A stretch of DNA of 64,000 bases from Pseudobutyrivibrio sp. Lineage in GTDB: Bacteria > Bacillota > Clostridia > Lachnospirales > Lachnospiraceae. Of this stretch, positions 38,305-47,863 are shown one piece after another (positions within the stretch are counted from its first letter, which is position 1; every line of letters begins with the position of its first letter). The stretch lies in the NCBI RefSeq assembly GCF_015057185.1, contig NZ_SVEV01000006.1, positions 1-64,000 on the forward strand, in the 5' to 3' direction. The notes under the pieces are model-generated. The model was given only the letters and a program-made list of their open reading frames with translations. It was not told where the DNA came from and did no database searches. The position numbers were made by a program, and so were the translations under genes.

Positions 38305-39309
38305 TTATTTTGCAACGTTGCCGTTAGCATTCTCATCTACTGGCCATACCCCTGGGTTGAAGTCAGCATATGGCTGCTTAAGCTCCTTAAGGTTCTTAAT
38401 AGTACCTGAAGGCTGAGCCTGAGTCTTAATCTCTGTAGAGTGCTCAAGCTTTCCACCCCAACGAAGTCTTGAGCGATCAAGCTCTTCCTGTGTGTAGTTC
38501 ATTACGAACTTGCCATCAACAATATCAAATGTTCCACGGCTGCCGCATACTAAGCAAGATGCTGTTTTCTTATCATGAGAGAACTGGATAAGTCTTGTGT
38601 GGCAGATTGGGCATGTACCCTCTTCCTCTCCACGGAACTTAATTCTTTCTTCTTCATCCTCAGCGTTAATAGAAGCAACGATGTTCTTACCTACCTGTGT
38701 CATTCTCTCCATCATATCTGGGTTACCAGCAACGTTCTCGCATGCCATAGCTCCGTAGTACTCAACTGTATCTACTACATCGATAGCCATTGGGAATGTG
38801 AACTCATACATCATTGGAAGTGTAAGTGCAATCCACTCCTCTGTCATAGCGCCACCAACTGAAATAAGAGCTGCTGAACGCTTCTTGAATGCACGTGCAT
38901 CTGGAAGCTGCTCCTCTGGAACACCAGCTGCCTTGCCTTCATCATATCTAGCCTTTCTGAATGTGATATCATGGCTAGGTCCAATTCTATCGCAGATAGT
39001 CTTGAATCTACCTGTTACAGATGTCTCATATGTTGGACATGCAAGGATAACAGCGTCTGACTGCATAACTGCTTCATCAAGGATATCGAAATCATCATGC
39101 TTTACACAGTATCCACGTCCACGACCAGACATCATACCGATAACACAAGCAATACATCCTGTACAGTTGTTAATATCAAGATCATCAGCACGAAGGAAAG
39201 CTACATCACAACCTTCTCTCTCGCACTCCATGAGGGCTTCTTTAACCATAACATCGCAGTTGCTCATCTTACGGCCAAAAGAAATACCAAGAACTTTTTT
39301 CTTTTCCAT
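38305..39309 (-). CDS. Iron-sulfur flavoprotein-like reductase with Zn ribbon (paralogue 2)
   Basis: VLGISFGRKMSNCDVMVKEAL, NCTGCIACVIGM, CPICHTR...CLVCGSRG. Confidence 0.87.
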   Translation of the reverse strand: MEKKKVLGISFGRKMSNCDVMVKEALMECEREGCDVAFLRADDLDINNCTGCIACVIGMMSGRGRGYCVKHDDFDILDEAVMQSDAVILACPTYETSVTGRFKTICDRIGPSHDITFRKARYDEGKAAGVPEEQLPDARAFKKRSAALISVGGAMTEEWIALTLPMMYEFTFPMAIDVVDTVEYYGAMACENVAGNPDMMERMTQVGKNIVASINAEDEEERIKFRGEEEGTCPICHTRLIQFSHDKKTASCLVCGSRGTFDIVDGKFVMNYTQEELDRSRLRWGGKLEHSTEIKTQAQPSGTIKNLKELKQPYADFNPGVWPVDENANGNVAK

Positions 39310-39539
39310 AAATTAATCTTACCTCCGGGTTATATACTTCTTATACTGATAATATATCTCATTAAATAGTAGTCCACTTTAAAAATGTTGAGCCCATATT
39401 TGTCATATTTTGCAACCAAATTTGATTGTTAAATTATTTGCAATATTTTTTCCATGTTTATTGCATTTAAAGTTTTTTGTCACATTTATTTGTTATAATA
39501 GTGATGGATATAAGTAGACACATGATTTGGAGTATGTAT

Positions 39540-40670
39540 ATGCACAAATTATTAAAAACAATATCATTAATATCTATATTAATTCTGTTATTTACCGCCT
39601 GCTCGTCCAAAGAAGTTTCCAATCTTTCTCAGGAAAGCGAACCGGTTCCTCAGTCTGCAACCACCTATACTGGCGAAGACGTAAAAACCATTGGTATAAG
39701 TATGCCCGCAGCACAATTAGAAAGATGGCATATTGATGCAGATCTTCTCAAAACCTTATTCGAAGATGCCGGCTATAATGTTTTACTCTCCTATGGAGAT
39801 AATCTTATTGACGCTCAGATAAATGATATTAATCAAATGATAGATCAAGGTGCTCAGCTTTTAATTATTTCCCCTGTAGATTCAGATTCCCTAGGTCCGT
39901 GTATAGAAAATGCTAATAAGAAAAATATACCTATTGTTGCCTACGACAGACTTATTTATCATAACCCGAATTTGCTTGCTTACGTGAGCTACGATAATTA
40001 TATGGTTGGCCAACTTCAGGCTCAATATATTGTAGATGCTTTAGATTTAGATAATATAGATAGTGACAGATGCTTCAATCTTGAGATTTTTTCTGGTGAC
40101 TCAGCAGATAACAATGCAATTTATTTCTATGATGGAGCTATGTCGATACTTTCATCATATATAAACGATGGTAAATTAAAGGTTTTATCAAACCAAACAT
40201 CCTTCTATAGCACATCAATTTCCTCTTGGGATACTGAGTTGGCATGTGAACGAATGGAAATTATGCTATCTAGTTACTATGGAACCAATCAACAGTTAAA
40301 TGCCGTGCTAGCAGCCAATGATTCCATAGCATTAGGCGTATGTGAAGCCATTGATTCCTCGTACAATAAAGATAATCAGATTATAATAACAGGTCAGGAT
40401 TGTGACTCCTGCAATATTCAAAACATAAAAGATGAAAAACAATCTATGAGTATTTATAAAAATTTAAATAATGAAGCTTATGCAACATTTTGTATTGTGC
40501 AGAATTATTTAAATGGAGTTTCTACAGGGGACGATTTAACCAAAGGTTATGATTTAGATTTTACTATCCGCCGGGACTCCGACACCTATGTAAGTGATAA
40601 TGTTTATATTACTTCGTATTTACTGTCACCGATGGTGGTAACTAATGCTAATATAGATAAAGTATTGTGA
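39540..40670 (+). CDS. Sugar-binding lipoprotein (type 1 periplasmic-binding fold)
   Basis: Lipobox LLFTACSS, IGISMPAAQLERWHIDADLLKTLFEDAGYNVLLSYGDN, AANDSIALGVCEAI, ITGQDCD. Confidence 0.82.
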   Translation: MHKLLKTISLISILILLFTACSSKEVSNLSQESEPVPQSATTYTGEDVKTIGISMPAAQLERWHIDADLLKTLFEDAGYNVLLSYGDNLIDAQINDINQMIDQGAQLLIISPVDSDSLGPCIENANKKNIPIVAYDRLIYHNPNLLAYVSYDNYMVGQLQAQYIVDALDLDNIDSDRCFNLEIFSGDSADNNAIYFYDGAMSILSSYINDGKLKVLSNQTSFYSTSISSWDTELACERMEIMLSSYYGTNQQLNAVLAANDSIALGVCEAIDSSYNKDNQIIITGQDCDSCNIQNIKDEKQSMSIYKNLNNEAYATFCIVQNYLNGVSTGDDLTKGYDLDFTIRRDSDTYVSDNVYITSYLLSPMVVTNANIDKVL

Positions 40671-40682
40671 GATCACCAAAAA

Positions 40683-40720
40683 AGAAGTGACAGTTTTCAA
40701 TAATACCAACTGACACTTCT
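40683..40720. terminator. Terminator (imperfect stem)
   Basis: AGAAGTGACAGTT ... AACTGACACTTCT followed by ATTTTTT, between convergent genes. Confidence 0.6.
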
Positions 40721-40726
40721 CATTTT

Positions 40727-42412
40727 TTATATTTTTATATTCTTATATAACGTATATCCGTTTCTTCCTTCTTCTTTTGTTCTATAAAGTGCTTTATCCG
40801 CCAATGATAAAACCTTAGCCGGATTATCCGTATCCTCAGGATATGCAGCCGCCCCCATAGACAAAGTAATATCAACCTCGCCTTGAGATGTAGCAATAGG
40901 ATTTTTCATGACCAACTGCAGTTTCTCACATACATGTGCGCAATTCTCTGCCTGAGCATTTTTCTTAAAAATTAGAAATTCATCTCCACCAATTCTAGCA
41001 GCAGTAGAATCATTTTCTTTTGCAACAGCATCAAGTCTGTTAGCAAGTTCTATTAATACTTCATCACCTACTAGATGCCCCAAATTATCATTAATATCTT
41101 TAAAATAATCTAAATCCACCATTATGAGACCATATGACTCATTTTGAGCGGTTGTAGTCTTTATCTGTCGATTTATGCTAAGTCTATTTGGAATTCCTGT
41201 TAATGCATCTTTGTTAACAAGAATTTTTCTCTTACCATTTGATATGGCAAGCAATATTATGATAATCAAAAGCAAAAAACATACAAGGATAGTTAGATTT
41301 GCTATGGCAGTATTATCTCTATACCAAGATACGATAGTTGTTCTCTCGTTTATTATAATGGCATCTTTTGGTATATCTAAAATATTGATGCCATATTTAT
41401 CCATCATTGCCTGTTCAAAATAAGTATTTGTAACTGTTTCTGTTACAAGCTCAATCTCATCAGTTTCAGATTCAGATAGAATCTGAGCTGCCATTTGTCC
41501 AGCAATTTTGCCCGCATCATAAAAAGAGTAAGAGACTCCCCCTAATACACCATTTCCTATATCAGCTGATGATACTCTGAAAATTGGAATATCTTCCGCA
41601 TATGTAGCTATAAATTTCGTAGCTGTATCCAATGCGTATATATTTTTTTCTCCATCCTCAAGAAAATCAAGGTATAAAATAATATCTGTATCGCCCAATT
41701 CACTAAGATATTGTTCTATGCCCTCTCTGGAATATCTCGAAGTGTTGAGGACTCGATAATCCTGTTCTGGATGATTTGCGATAAATTCTCTAAACTGAAC
41801 AAACTCACCCTGACCAGTATTTGTGCCATCAACTATGGCTACTATTGTGGTCCTCTCTGGAAAGAGTGACTTCATCAGCTCATAGTTGGCTTCATAATCT
41901 GGAACCTCTGCCACACCAGTGACACCATCTAACACATCTGCAGTCTGGGCATCAGCGATTGAGTTGACCCCCATAAACACAATAGGAATATCCTTAAATA
42001 TTGTATCTCTATGATTAATTGCAAATCTAAGGGCAGAATCATCAGCTGTTATGATTAAATCATAGGGTTCTTGTTTTGAAAGCTTGTATGTAAGATAGTC
42101 CTCAAAATTTACAATATCCTCTGCTGTGTAAAACTTTTTAGAATCCATTGATTCATAGGTTATTTCATAATCTAGTTTGTAATCATCCGAAGATAAGCCT
42201 GCCTCTATTCCATCCATTTCATCAGAAACTATTTCATAGGAATAGTTATAAGATAAAATGCACAAAATACGATATGGATCCACCTGGTTTGTTTTCGCGC
42301 TCACGGGCATAAATCCCCCTATAAACGTCGAAAGCATCACTATGATAATTGTGCAAACAGCTATCAATTTTCGTCTCATAAAGATTCCACAACCCTTAAT
42401 TTTTGAAAGCAA
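40727..42412 (-). CDS. Membrane diguanylate cyclase with ABC-substrate-binding-like sensor
   Basis: N-terminal ABC_sub_bind-like region, TM, ARIGGDEFLIFKK GGDEF motif. Confidence 0.9.
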   Translation of the reverse strand: MLSKIKGCGIFMRRKLIAVCTIIIVMLSTFIGGFMPVSAKTNQVDPYRILCILSYNYSYEIVSDEMDGIEAGLSSDDYKLDYEITYESMDSKKFYTAEDIVNFEDYLTYKLSKQEPYDLIITADDSALRFAINHRDTIFKDIPIVFMGVNSIADAQTADVLDGVTGVAEVPDYEANYELMKSLFPERTTIVAIVDGTNTGQGEFVQFREFIANHPEQDYRVLNTSRYSREGIEQYLSELGDTDIILYLDFLEDGEKNIYALDTATKFIATYAEDIPIFRVSSADIGNGVLGGVSYSFYDAGKIAGQMAAQILSESETDEIELVTETVTNTYFEQAMMDKYGINILDIPKDAIIINERTTIVSWYRDNTAIANLTILVCFLLLIIIILLAISNGKRKILVNKDALTGIPNRLSINRQIKTTTAQNESYGLIMVDLDYFKDINDNLGHLVGDEVLIELANRLDAVAKENDSTAARIGGDEFLIFKKNAQAENCAHVCEKLQLVMKNPIATSQGEVDITLSMGAAAYPEDTDNPAKVLSLADKALYRTKEEGRNGYTLYKNIKI

Positions 42413-42481
42413 GCCTTACATTATATTTTCCAGCACAAATCTAACTTTATTATATCCCAAATAACTCCTAAAATACAATTA

Positions 42482-42505
42482 CGAGGGTCACAAGAGTGAC
42501 CCTCG
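42482..42505 (-). terminator. Terminator
   Basis: CGAGGGTCAC-aaga-GTGACCCTCG. Confidence 0.9.
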
Positions 42506-42527
42506 CTAAAAATTTTAACTATTTATT

Positions 42528-44021
42528 TTACTCAGCCTGTTCAGCACGCTTTGCATTTCTCTCTGTAAGACCATCTCTTACCTTATCCATGTAACCCGGC
42601 TTATCAAGGTTGTAGATAAGAAGTGGAATGATACCAAGTAGGAATACGATACCTGGAAGAAGGTTTGCACACATGTTGATACCAAACTCAGTATGTGCGA
42701 TCTGCTCTGTAAGTGTAGCAATTACTCCTGGATCTGTAGCTTCCTCTAACTGTGCTCTAACACCGAATAAGCTATCATATCCGTAAAATCCCATGATAAG
42801 AAGGAAGATTGAGTTTGCAAGAGCTGTACCCATCTTTGTAGCCATTCCTGAGAATGAGAATGCCATACCATCATTTCTATAACCATACTTAAGATCGAAG
42901 TCATCGATAGCATCAACAACCATACCTGATCCTGAAGGTCCTGCAATGTATCCAAGTCCATAGATAACCATCATTACGAAGTTGAATGGAATGCTCTTTG
43001 ATGGACCAAAGAAGATGATAATAAGTGCAAGGCCCTGAATGAGCATTGAGATGATACCTGTATTTCTCTTACCAAACTTCATACAGAACTTAGGAGCAAA
43101 TGGCATTACGATTGTACCTACAATCATCTGCATCATCATGAAAATTGTAATGTATTCAAAGTTTTGTACAACGTGCATATAGAAGTATACTGCAACAGAA
43201 ATACGACCAAGCATACCGAACATGTTCATTAAGCTGTACATAAGAGCACATACAAGGTTTCTGTTCTTTGCGATAAGCTTGAGACCTTCGATAATACTTC
43301 CCTGTTCACTCTTCTTAACATCAATTCTTTCTTTTGAAAGTGCTGCAACTGCCCAGAACATTGGAAGTGCAATAAGTGCAAGAAGGATAGCTGTTGACTG
43401 GTAACCAGCAGCCTGATCACCTTTACCAAACCATACAACAAGACGAAGTACGAAGAGGTTAAGGATGATTTGACCAATTGTCATACCCATCATCTGAGCT
43501 GCGTTTAATCTATTGATTTCCTTAGGGTCACGTGTCATTACAACTGGCATTGCAAGGTATGGTACATTTGTCATTGTGTATGACATACCAAGACCGATGT
43601 ATGTAATGTAAGCATAAGCAAGCTTAGCTGGACCGCCAAAGCCAGGTACTGTAAATGTAAGAATAGTAAAGATTACAAGGAATACTGCACCTACTACGAT
43701 GTAAGGACGGAATCGACCGTGCTTTGTGTGAGTACGCTCCATGAGTGTACCCATCATTGGATCATTAATAGCATCCCAAACCTTAGCAATTAGCATAAGG
43801 AGTGCAACTGCACCTGTTCCTAAACCGAATACGTCGGTGTAGAAAAGTGAAAGATAAGTACTTACCATTGTCCATGAAAGCTGAGAAGCAAAGTTACCCA
43901 TACCATAGACAAAATAGTTGATTGGCTTCAAAGGAGCCATACCATACTGGTTCACTTTAGTGATACCAGATTTTGCAGATGTGCCTGCCATGTTAGTAGT
44001 ATCCATTTCTAATTCCCCCAT
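42528..44021 (-). CDS. GPH-family (glycoside-pentoside-hexuronide:cation) symporter 1
   Basis: KVWDAINDPMMGTLMERTHTKHGRFRPYIVVGA, 12 TM. Start probably MGELEMD behind GAGGCGG rather than the track start at 44063. Confidence 0.9.
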   Translation of the reverse strand: MGELEMDTTNMAGTSAKSGITKVNQYGMAPLKPINYFVYGMGNFASQLSWTMVSTYLSLFYTDVFGLGTGAVALLMLIAKVWDAINDPMMGTLMERTHTKHGRFRPYIVVGAVFLVIFTILTFTVPGFGGPAKLAYAYITYIGLGMSYTMTNVPYLAMPVVMTRDPKEINRLNAAQMMGMTIGQIILNLFVLRLVVWFGKGDQAAGYQSTAILLALIALPMFWAVAALSKERIDVKKSEQGSIIEGLKLIAKNRNLVCALMYSLMNMFGMLGRISVAVYFYMHVVQNFEYITIFMMMQMIVGTIVMPFAPKFCMKFGKRNTGIISMLIQGLALIIIFFGPSKSIPFNFVMMVIYGLGYIAGPSGSGMVVDAIDDFDLKYGYRNDGMAFSFSGMATKMGTALANSIFLLIMGFYGYDSLFGVRAQLEEATDPGVIATLTEQIAHTEFGINMCANLLPGIVFLLGIIPLLIYNLDKPGYMDKVRDGLTERNAKRAEQAE

Positions 44022-44038
44022 AGAATCCGCCTCATTTA

Positions 44039-44095
44039 TAATATCTAGTTGGTTTGGTATCACTTTGTTATACTCACCAAACCAACAAGATATTA
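44039..44095. promoter_or_regulatory. Long inverted repeat upstream of GPH transporter 1
   Basis: TAATATCT-a-GTTGGTTTGGT (44039-44058), N17, ACCAAACCAAC-a-AGATATTA (44076-44095); 19 of 20 paired. Confidence 0.8.
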
Positions 44096-44173
44096 TTAAA
44101 TTCGGCTCACTTAATATAATGTTTCTATATCAGAGGTGCAATTTTTCAGTGGATGGCACCTCTTAATATCACT

Positions 44174-45130
44174 TTAGTTCCAATGAAGATCGAAGTTCTT
44201 GTACTTCTCCATCATCTTTGGAAGTGTATCCTTATTAGCCATAAGCTTTGGAACACATACAGTAATCATGTTCTGAATCTCGTTATAGTGCTCATAGATT
44301 CCGATAAGAGTGTTACGAGCTCTGTTCTTCTGCTCCTCTGAGAATTCTACTGTTACCTTATCTCCATCAACTGAGAGCTTTCCGTAAATACCGCAGATTG
44401 GGCACTCAACAGTTGTTGTACCGTTCATAGAAAGAAGTGGGTTGTGGCAAACTGGGCAAACGCCTTCTTCACCTACCCATGTATCAACCTCGTCATATGG
44501 CTTACCAAGTGATTCAGCTACTGCTGTACCAAGGTCTGCACACTTCTTCATAAGGTCCTTGTCAAATAATGGATGACCTGTACGTCCCTGATCATATGCA
44601 TCTACGTGACCTACGCACTTCATGCAGAATGAGAATGAGAATAAATCAAGCATTGGAAGACCAAGTGCTACCCAGTTGTGAGTCTGAGCTCCACCAACTG
44701 AAATGTATCCAACATATCTATCCTTGAAATAACGCTCATCAAGAAGTGGCTTGCCTGCCTCTTGACGCTTCTTATTTTCCTCAATAAGAGCTGCTCTATC
44801 ATGAGATGGGCCAAATCTATCAACAAAGTTCTTGAACTGACCTACGATACCAACTGCATATACTGGAGCTGCGATGATAATACCATCAGCCTCAAGGCAC
44901 TTCTCCTCAAGAATATGGTAGTCATCCTTCATACAGCAGTGGATTTCTACATCACCCTTATCACGGCAACGGCTGCAATAATCGCAAGCACGACAGTGAC
45001 CGATATTTAATCTAACTGTATTAATAAATTCAACCTCTGCTCCAGCTTCCTTTGCTGCAAAAAGAGCTTCCTTTACCATAACATCACTTCTTTGATCTAT
45101 ACGACCAAAGGAAATACCTAAAACTTTCAT
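44174..45130 (-). CDS. Iron-sulfur flavoprotein-like reductase with Zn ribbon (paralogue 3)
   Basis: VLGISFGRIDQRSDVMVKEALF, CRACDYCSRC, CPVCHNP...CPICGIYG. Confidence 0.87.
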   Translation of the reverse strand: MKVLGISFGRIDQRSDVMVKEALFAAKEAGAEVEFINTVRLNIGHCRACDYCSRCRDKGDVEIHCCMKDDYHILEEKCLEADGIIIAAPVYAVGIVGQFKNFVDRFGPSHDRAALIEENKKRQEAGKPLLDERYFKDRYVGYISVGGAQTHNWVALGLPMLDLFSFSFCMKCVGHVDAYDQGRTGHPLFDKDLMKKCADLGTAVAESLGKPYDEVDTWVGEEGVCPVCHNPLLSMNGTTTVECPICGIYGKLSVDGDKVTVEFSEEQKNRARNTLIGIYEHYNEIQNMITVCVPKLMANKDTLPKMMEKYKNFDLHWN

Positions 45131-45254
45131 TCTATTCTCCTTTCACCACTTGAATGAATATGTGAACATTTTATGTCCAAATCCTTTTTCACACTTTATC
45201 TGATTTGGCAAATCTTCTTTACCAATTTAGTTCTAAAGCTTCCTGAAAAAAGAA

Positions 45255-45289
45255 GGAGGACAAAAATTGTAGTACATTTTTTGTCCTCC
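45255..45289 (-). terminator. Terminator
   Basis: GGAGGACAAAAA ... TTTTTTGTCCTCC. Confidence 0.85.
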
Positions 45290-45314
45290 TAGAAAATCTG
45301 TGTATTATTCACTT

Positions 45315-47726
45315 TTACTCATATTTAAACTGATATTTGATTTCAATAAATCTAATCTCTGTAGCCTTAAGAACATACTCAATCTCAAGCTTATTATCGC
45401 TAACCTCGATTTCCTGTCTTTCCATGTTTGGGTTGGCATGCTGTTTGATAAACTGTATCTCCTCATTTTCCATGGAGCTGGCAAGTCCAAGTCCTTTCCA
45501 CAAATCCTGCACACTGCCATATTCTGGATTAATGTAATAGGTCTTTATCTGGTAATTACCATTTTGAACATTATTAAGCACAACATTGAGATTCAAATCC
45601 TCTGTATCTGAAATGTAATAATCAATATCCTTTATCTGTATGCTGTCCTCTTCTATGTCCAAATATTTCTCTGATAAAGGTTTGAAGTTATGACACACAA
45701 TTGAATAGCTGCCTCTTCCATTAGTGGATACAATTCCATTCTCACATCGAATAATCTCGTTGTAGTAACTACGATTTAAAAACTCTACCGCATAAAAGGA
45801 TGGCTTTTTAATTCCATCTCTGGAAATCAATCCTGCATCACCACTGAGCAATGTGTTAGTATCATAGTATTCTGCGTACAAATCCAATCCGTGCCAATAG
45901 CACATTACATCAACCTCACCTATCATATCGATATAGTTTTTCATGATGTAGGCTGCATGCTCGCAGCTATCGCTGATTACATTTCTATTGGAAATGGTGT
46001 AATTCCACTCATCTAAATGAAATTCTTTTACATTAAATCCCTCATCAGCCATACACTTCTTCATGACAGCAACCTGATTTTTAACGTAATCCTTGTCCAA
46101 GGATTTCTTGCCATAGGTAAACTGTCCATCACTAAAGGAAATGTATTGGAATGAACCAAATGACACAAAGTCTGGCCAAATATCTCTCTTTTTCCAAATG
46201 GCAAAAACCTCTTCTGCCATAGTTTTTTCGTAACCCAAAATTAGTCCCGGCCCACCTATATTAATGTCCGGACTAATGGATTTGAAGGTATTATATACCA
46301 TATCAAAATAATGGTAGTATTCGCCGTTCTCTCTGGTGATATTCAGCTTAGGATTATTCCAAAATTCAAAATACCATTTTTCGATTTCTTCAACACCATA
46401 GCGATTAACCAAATGAATACTCAAATCCTTGATAAGCTTTTTGTAGTATTCATAATCAAATAGCTCATTTTCAGTAGCTGTCACGTTGATATATCGTTCG
46501 GGTGCATACATGAGCAAGGTAGGCTTTTGTCCAACCTCCATGTATAGCTTTATTTTATTATCCACAAGAAAATCTAGTACATTATCAAGCTTGTGGAAGC
46601 TAAACTGTCCATTTTCCCTAATAAAAGCATTCTGTGCAAACACATCCCACACACGCACATGAGTAATTCCCAATTTTTCCTTTAGCTCAAGAAGCTGTTC
46701 CTGTGCCTCCTGCTGAAGCAACATGTAAACACTTCCAATATTGATTACTCTAGTTTCATCTACATATTTTTTCTTGTAAATACTAGCATCAGCTTGAATG
46801 CTTTTTTTATTCAAATCCAATCTTGCATGTTTCGCATTGTCATTTTCAATATAAGTGATAATCTGCTGCTTGCCCTGTTCATCATCTACTTCAATTGGAT
46901 TATTTCTGTTTTGGTTTTCCGCAGTCTTTCTATATTCTCCTGGGGAAACATTAAATACCTTTTTAAAAGATTTGTTAAAGGCAGCAGAAGTGCAAAAGCC
47001 GTTGTCCATAGCAATATGTGTAAGGCTCTTATTGGTATAAATCAGTTCGTCCACTGCATGAAACAATCGAATATTATTCAGGTAATCCACAAAGGTCATA
47101 CCAAATTTTTTCTTGATATATTTAGAAAGATAGGCTGGTGTCAAAAACATCTGCTCCGCCAAATCATTAAGACTGATCGCAGACTGATAGTGTCCTTGAA
47201 TGTAGCTTTGAATCTCACTAATTCGCTCTTTTTCTGCATCATTGTCAAACAGTACTCTAGTCTCCTCTGTTTTGACCATAAAATTCGCAATCAGCACATG
47301 GAGCATCTGGTAATAAAGGGCCTGTAAATAGCATTTATCCTTGTTACCTTCTGTGTAATAATAACGGATAATCTCCTTCATCTGATGGCGCAGTTTATCA
47401 TAGGCAGAATTTTTATCCACTGCCGAATTACACAAGAACAACATCTGAGTGGTGCCAACAGTTTGAGAAAGCAAATAATAATCTATGGCAAAGCGAATAG
47501 CCAAAAGATTGCCCGAATTTTCAAATTTATGACGCTTATTAGAATTAATGAGAATCATGTCCTCTTCCTTGAGATGGAATACCTTGTCATCAATTACCAC
47601 ATCAACAGAACCAGCGAGCACATAGAGCAAATCCAAATTCTGATGGTAATGCTGCTCTCTCGGCTCGCTGTTAGACTCATGAATAATATTAAATTGAACA
47701 ATTTCTCTTATATTTTCCATAGGCAA
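45315..47726 (-). CDS. AraC-family regulator fused to a degenerate GH39 domain (copy 1)
   Basis: Cupin-like N-terminus, AraC HTH (ISLNDLAEQMFLTPAYLSKYIKKKFGMTFVDYLNNIRL), GH39-like barrel with WYFEFWNNPKLN and FHLDEWNYT. Confidence 0.9.
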   Translation of the reverse strand: MPMENIREIVQFNIIHESNSEPREQHYHQNLDLLYVLAGSVDVVIDDKVFHLKEEDMILINSNKRHKFENSGNLLAIRFAIDYYLLSQTVGTTQMLFLCNSAVDKNSAYDKLRHQMKEIIRYYYTEGNKDKCYLQALYYQMLHVLIANFMVKTEETRVLFDNDAEKERISEIQSYIQGHYQSAISLNDLAEQMFLTPAYLSKYIKKKFGMTFVDYLNNIRLFHAVDELIYTNKSLTHIAMDNGFCTSAAFNKSFKKVFNVSPGEYRKTAENQNRNNPIEVDDEQGKQQIITYIENDNAKHARLDLNKKSIQADASIYKKKYVDETRVINIGSVYMLLQQEAQEQLLELKEKLGITHVRVWDVFAQNAFIRENGQFSFHKLDNVLDFLVDNKIKLYMEVGQKPTLLMYAPERYINVTATENELFDYEYYKKLIKDLSIHLVNRYGVEEIEKWYFEFWNNPKLNITRENGEYYHYFDMVYNTFKSISPDINIGGPGLILGYEKTMAEEVFAIWKKRDIWPDFVSFGSFQYISFSDGQFTYGKKSLDKDYVKNQVAVMKKCMADEGFNVKEFHLDEWNYTISNRNVISDSCEHAAYIMKNYIDMIGEVDVMCYWHGLDLYAEYYDTNTLLSGDAGLISRDGIKKPSFYAVEFLNRSYYNEIIRCENGIVSTNGRGSYSIVCHNFKPLSEKYLDIEEDSIQIKDIDYYISDTEDLNLNVVLNNVQNGNYQIKTYYINPEYGSVQDLWKGLGLASSMENEEIQFIKQHANPNMERQEIEVSDNKLEIEYVLKATEIRFIEIKYQFKYE

Positions 47727-47863
47727 ATTATAAACTAAAAAATTTCGTATATCATTATAGAATTCCCCAAAAGCCTTTTATTATTTTGCAATCATATTTT
47801 TTTGCCTCATTTTTAGCGCAATAAAAGAGCCCTGCTAATTGCAAGGCCCTTAAAATTCTATAT

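Noticed and set aside
45315-47726. AraC-GH39 copy 1 as an active beta-xylosidase
   Set aside because: Acid/base Glu position reads Asn (FWNNPK), so a sensory role is more likely
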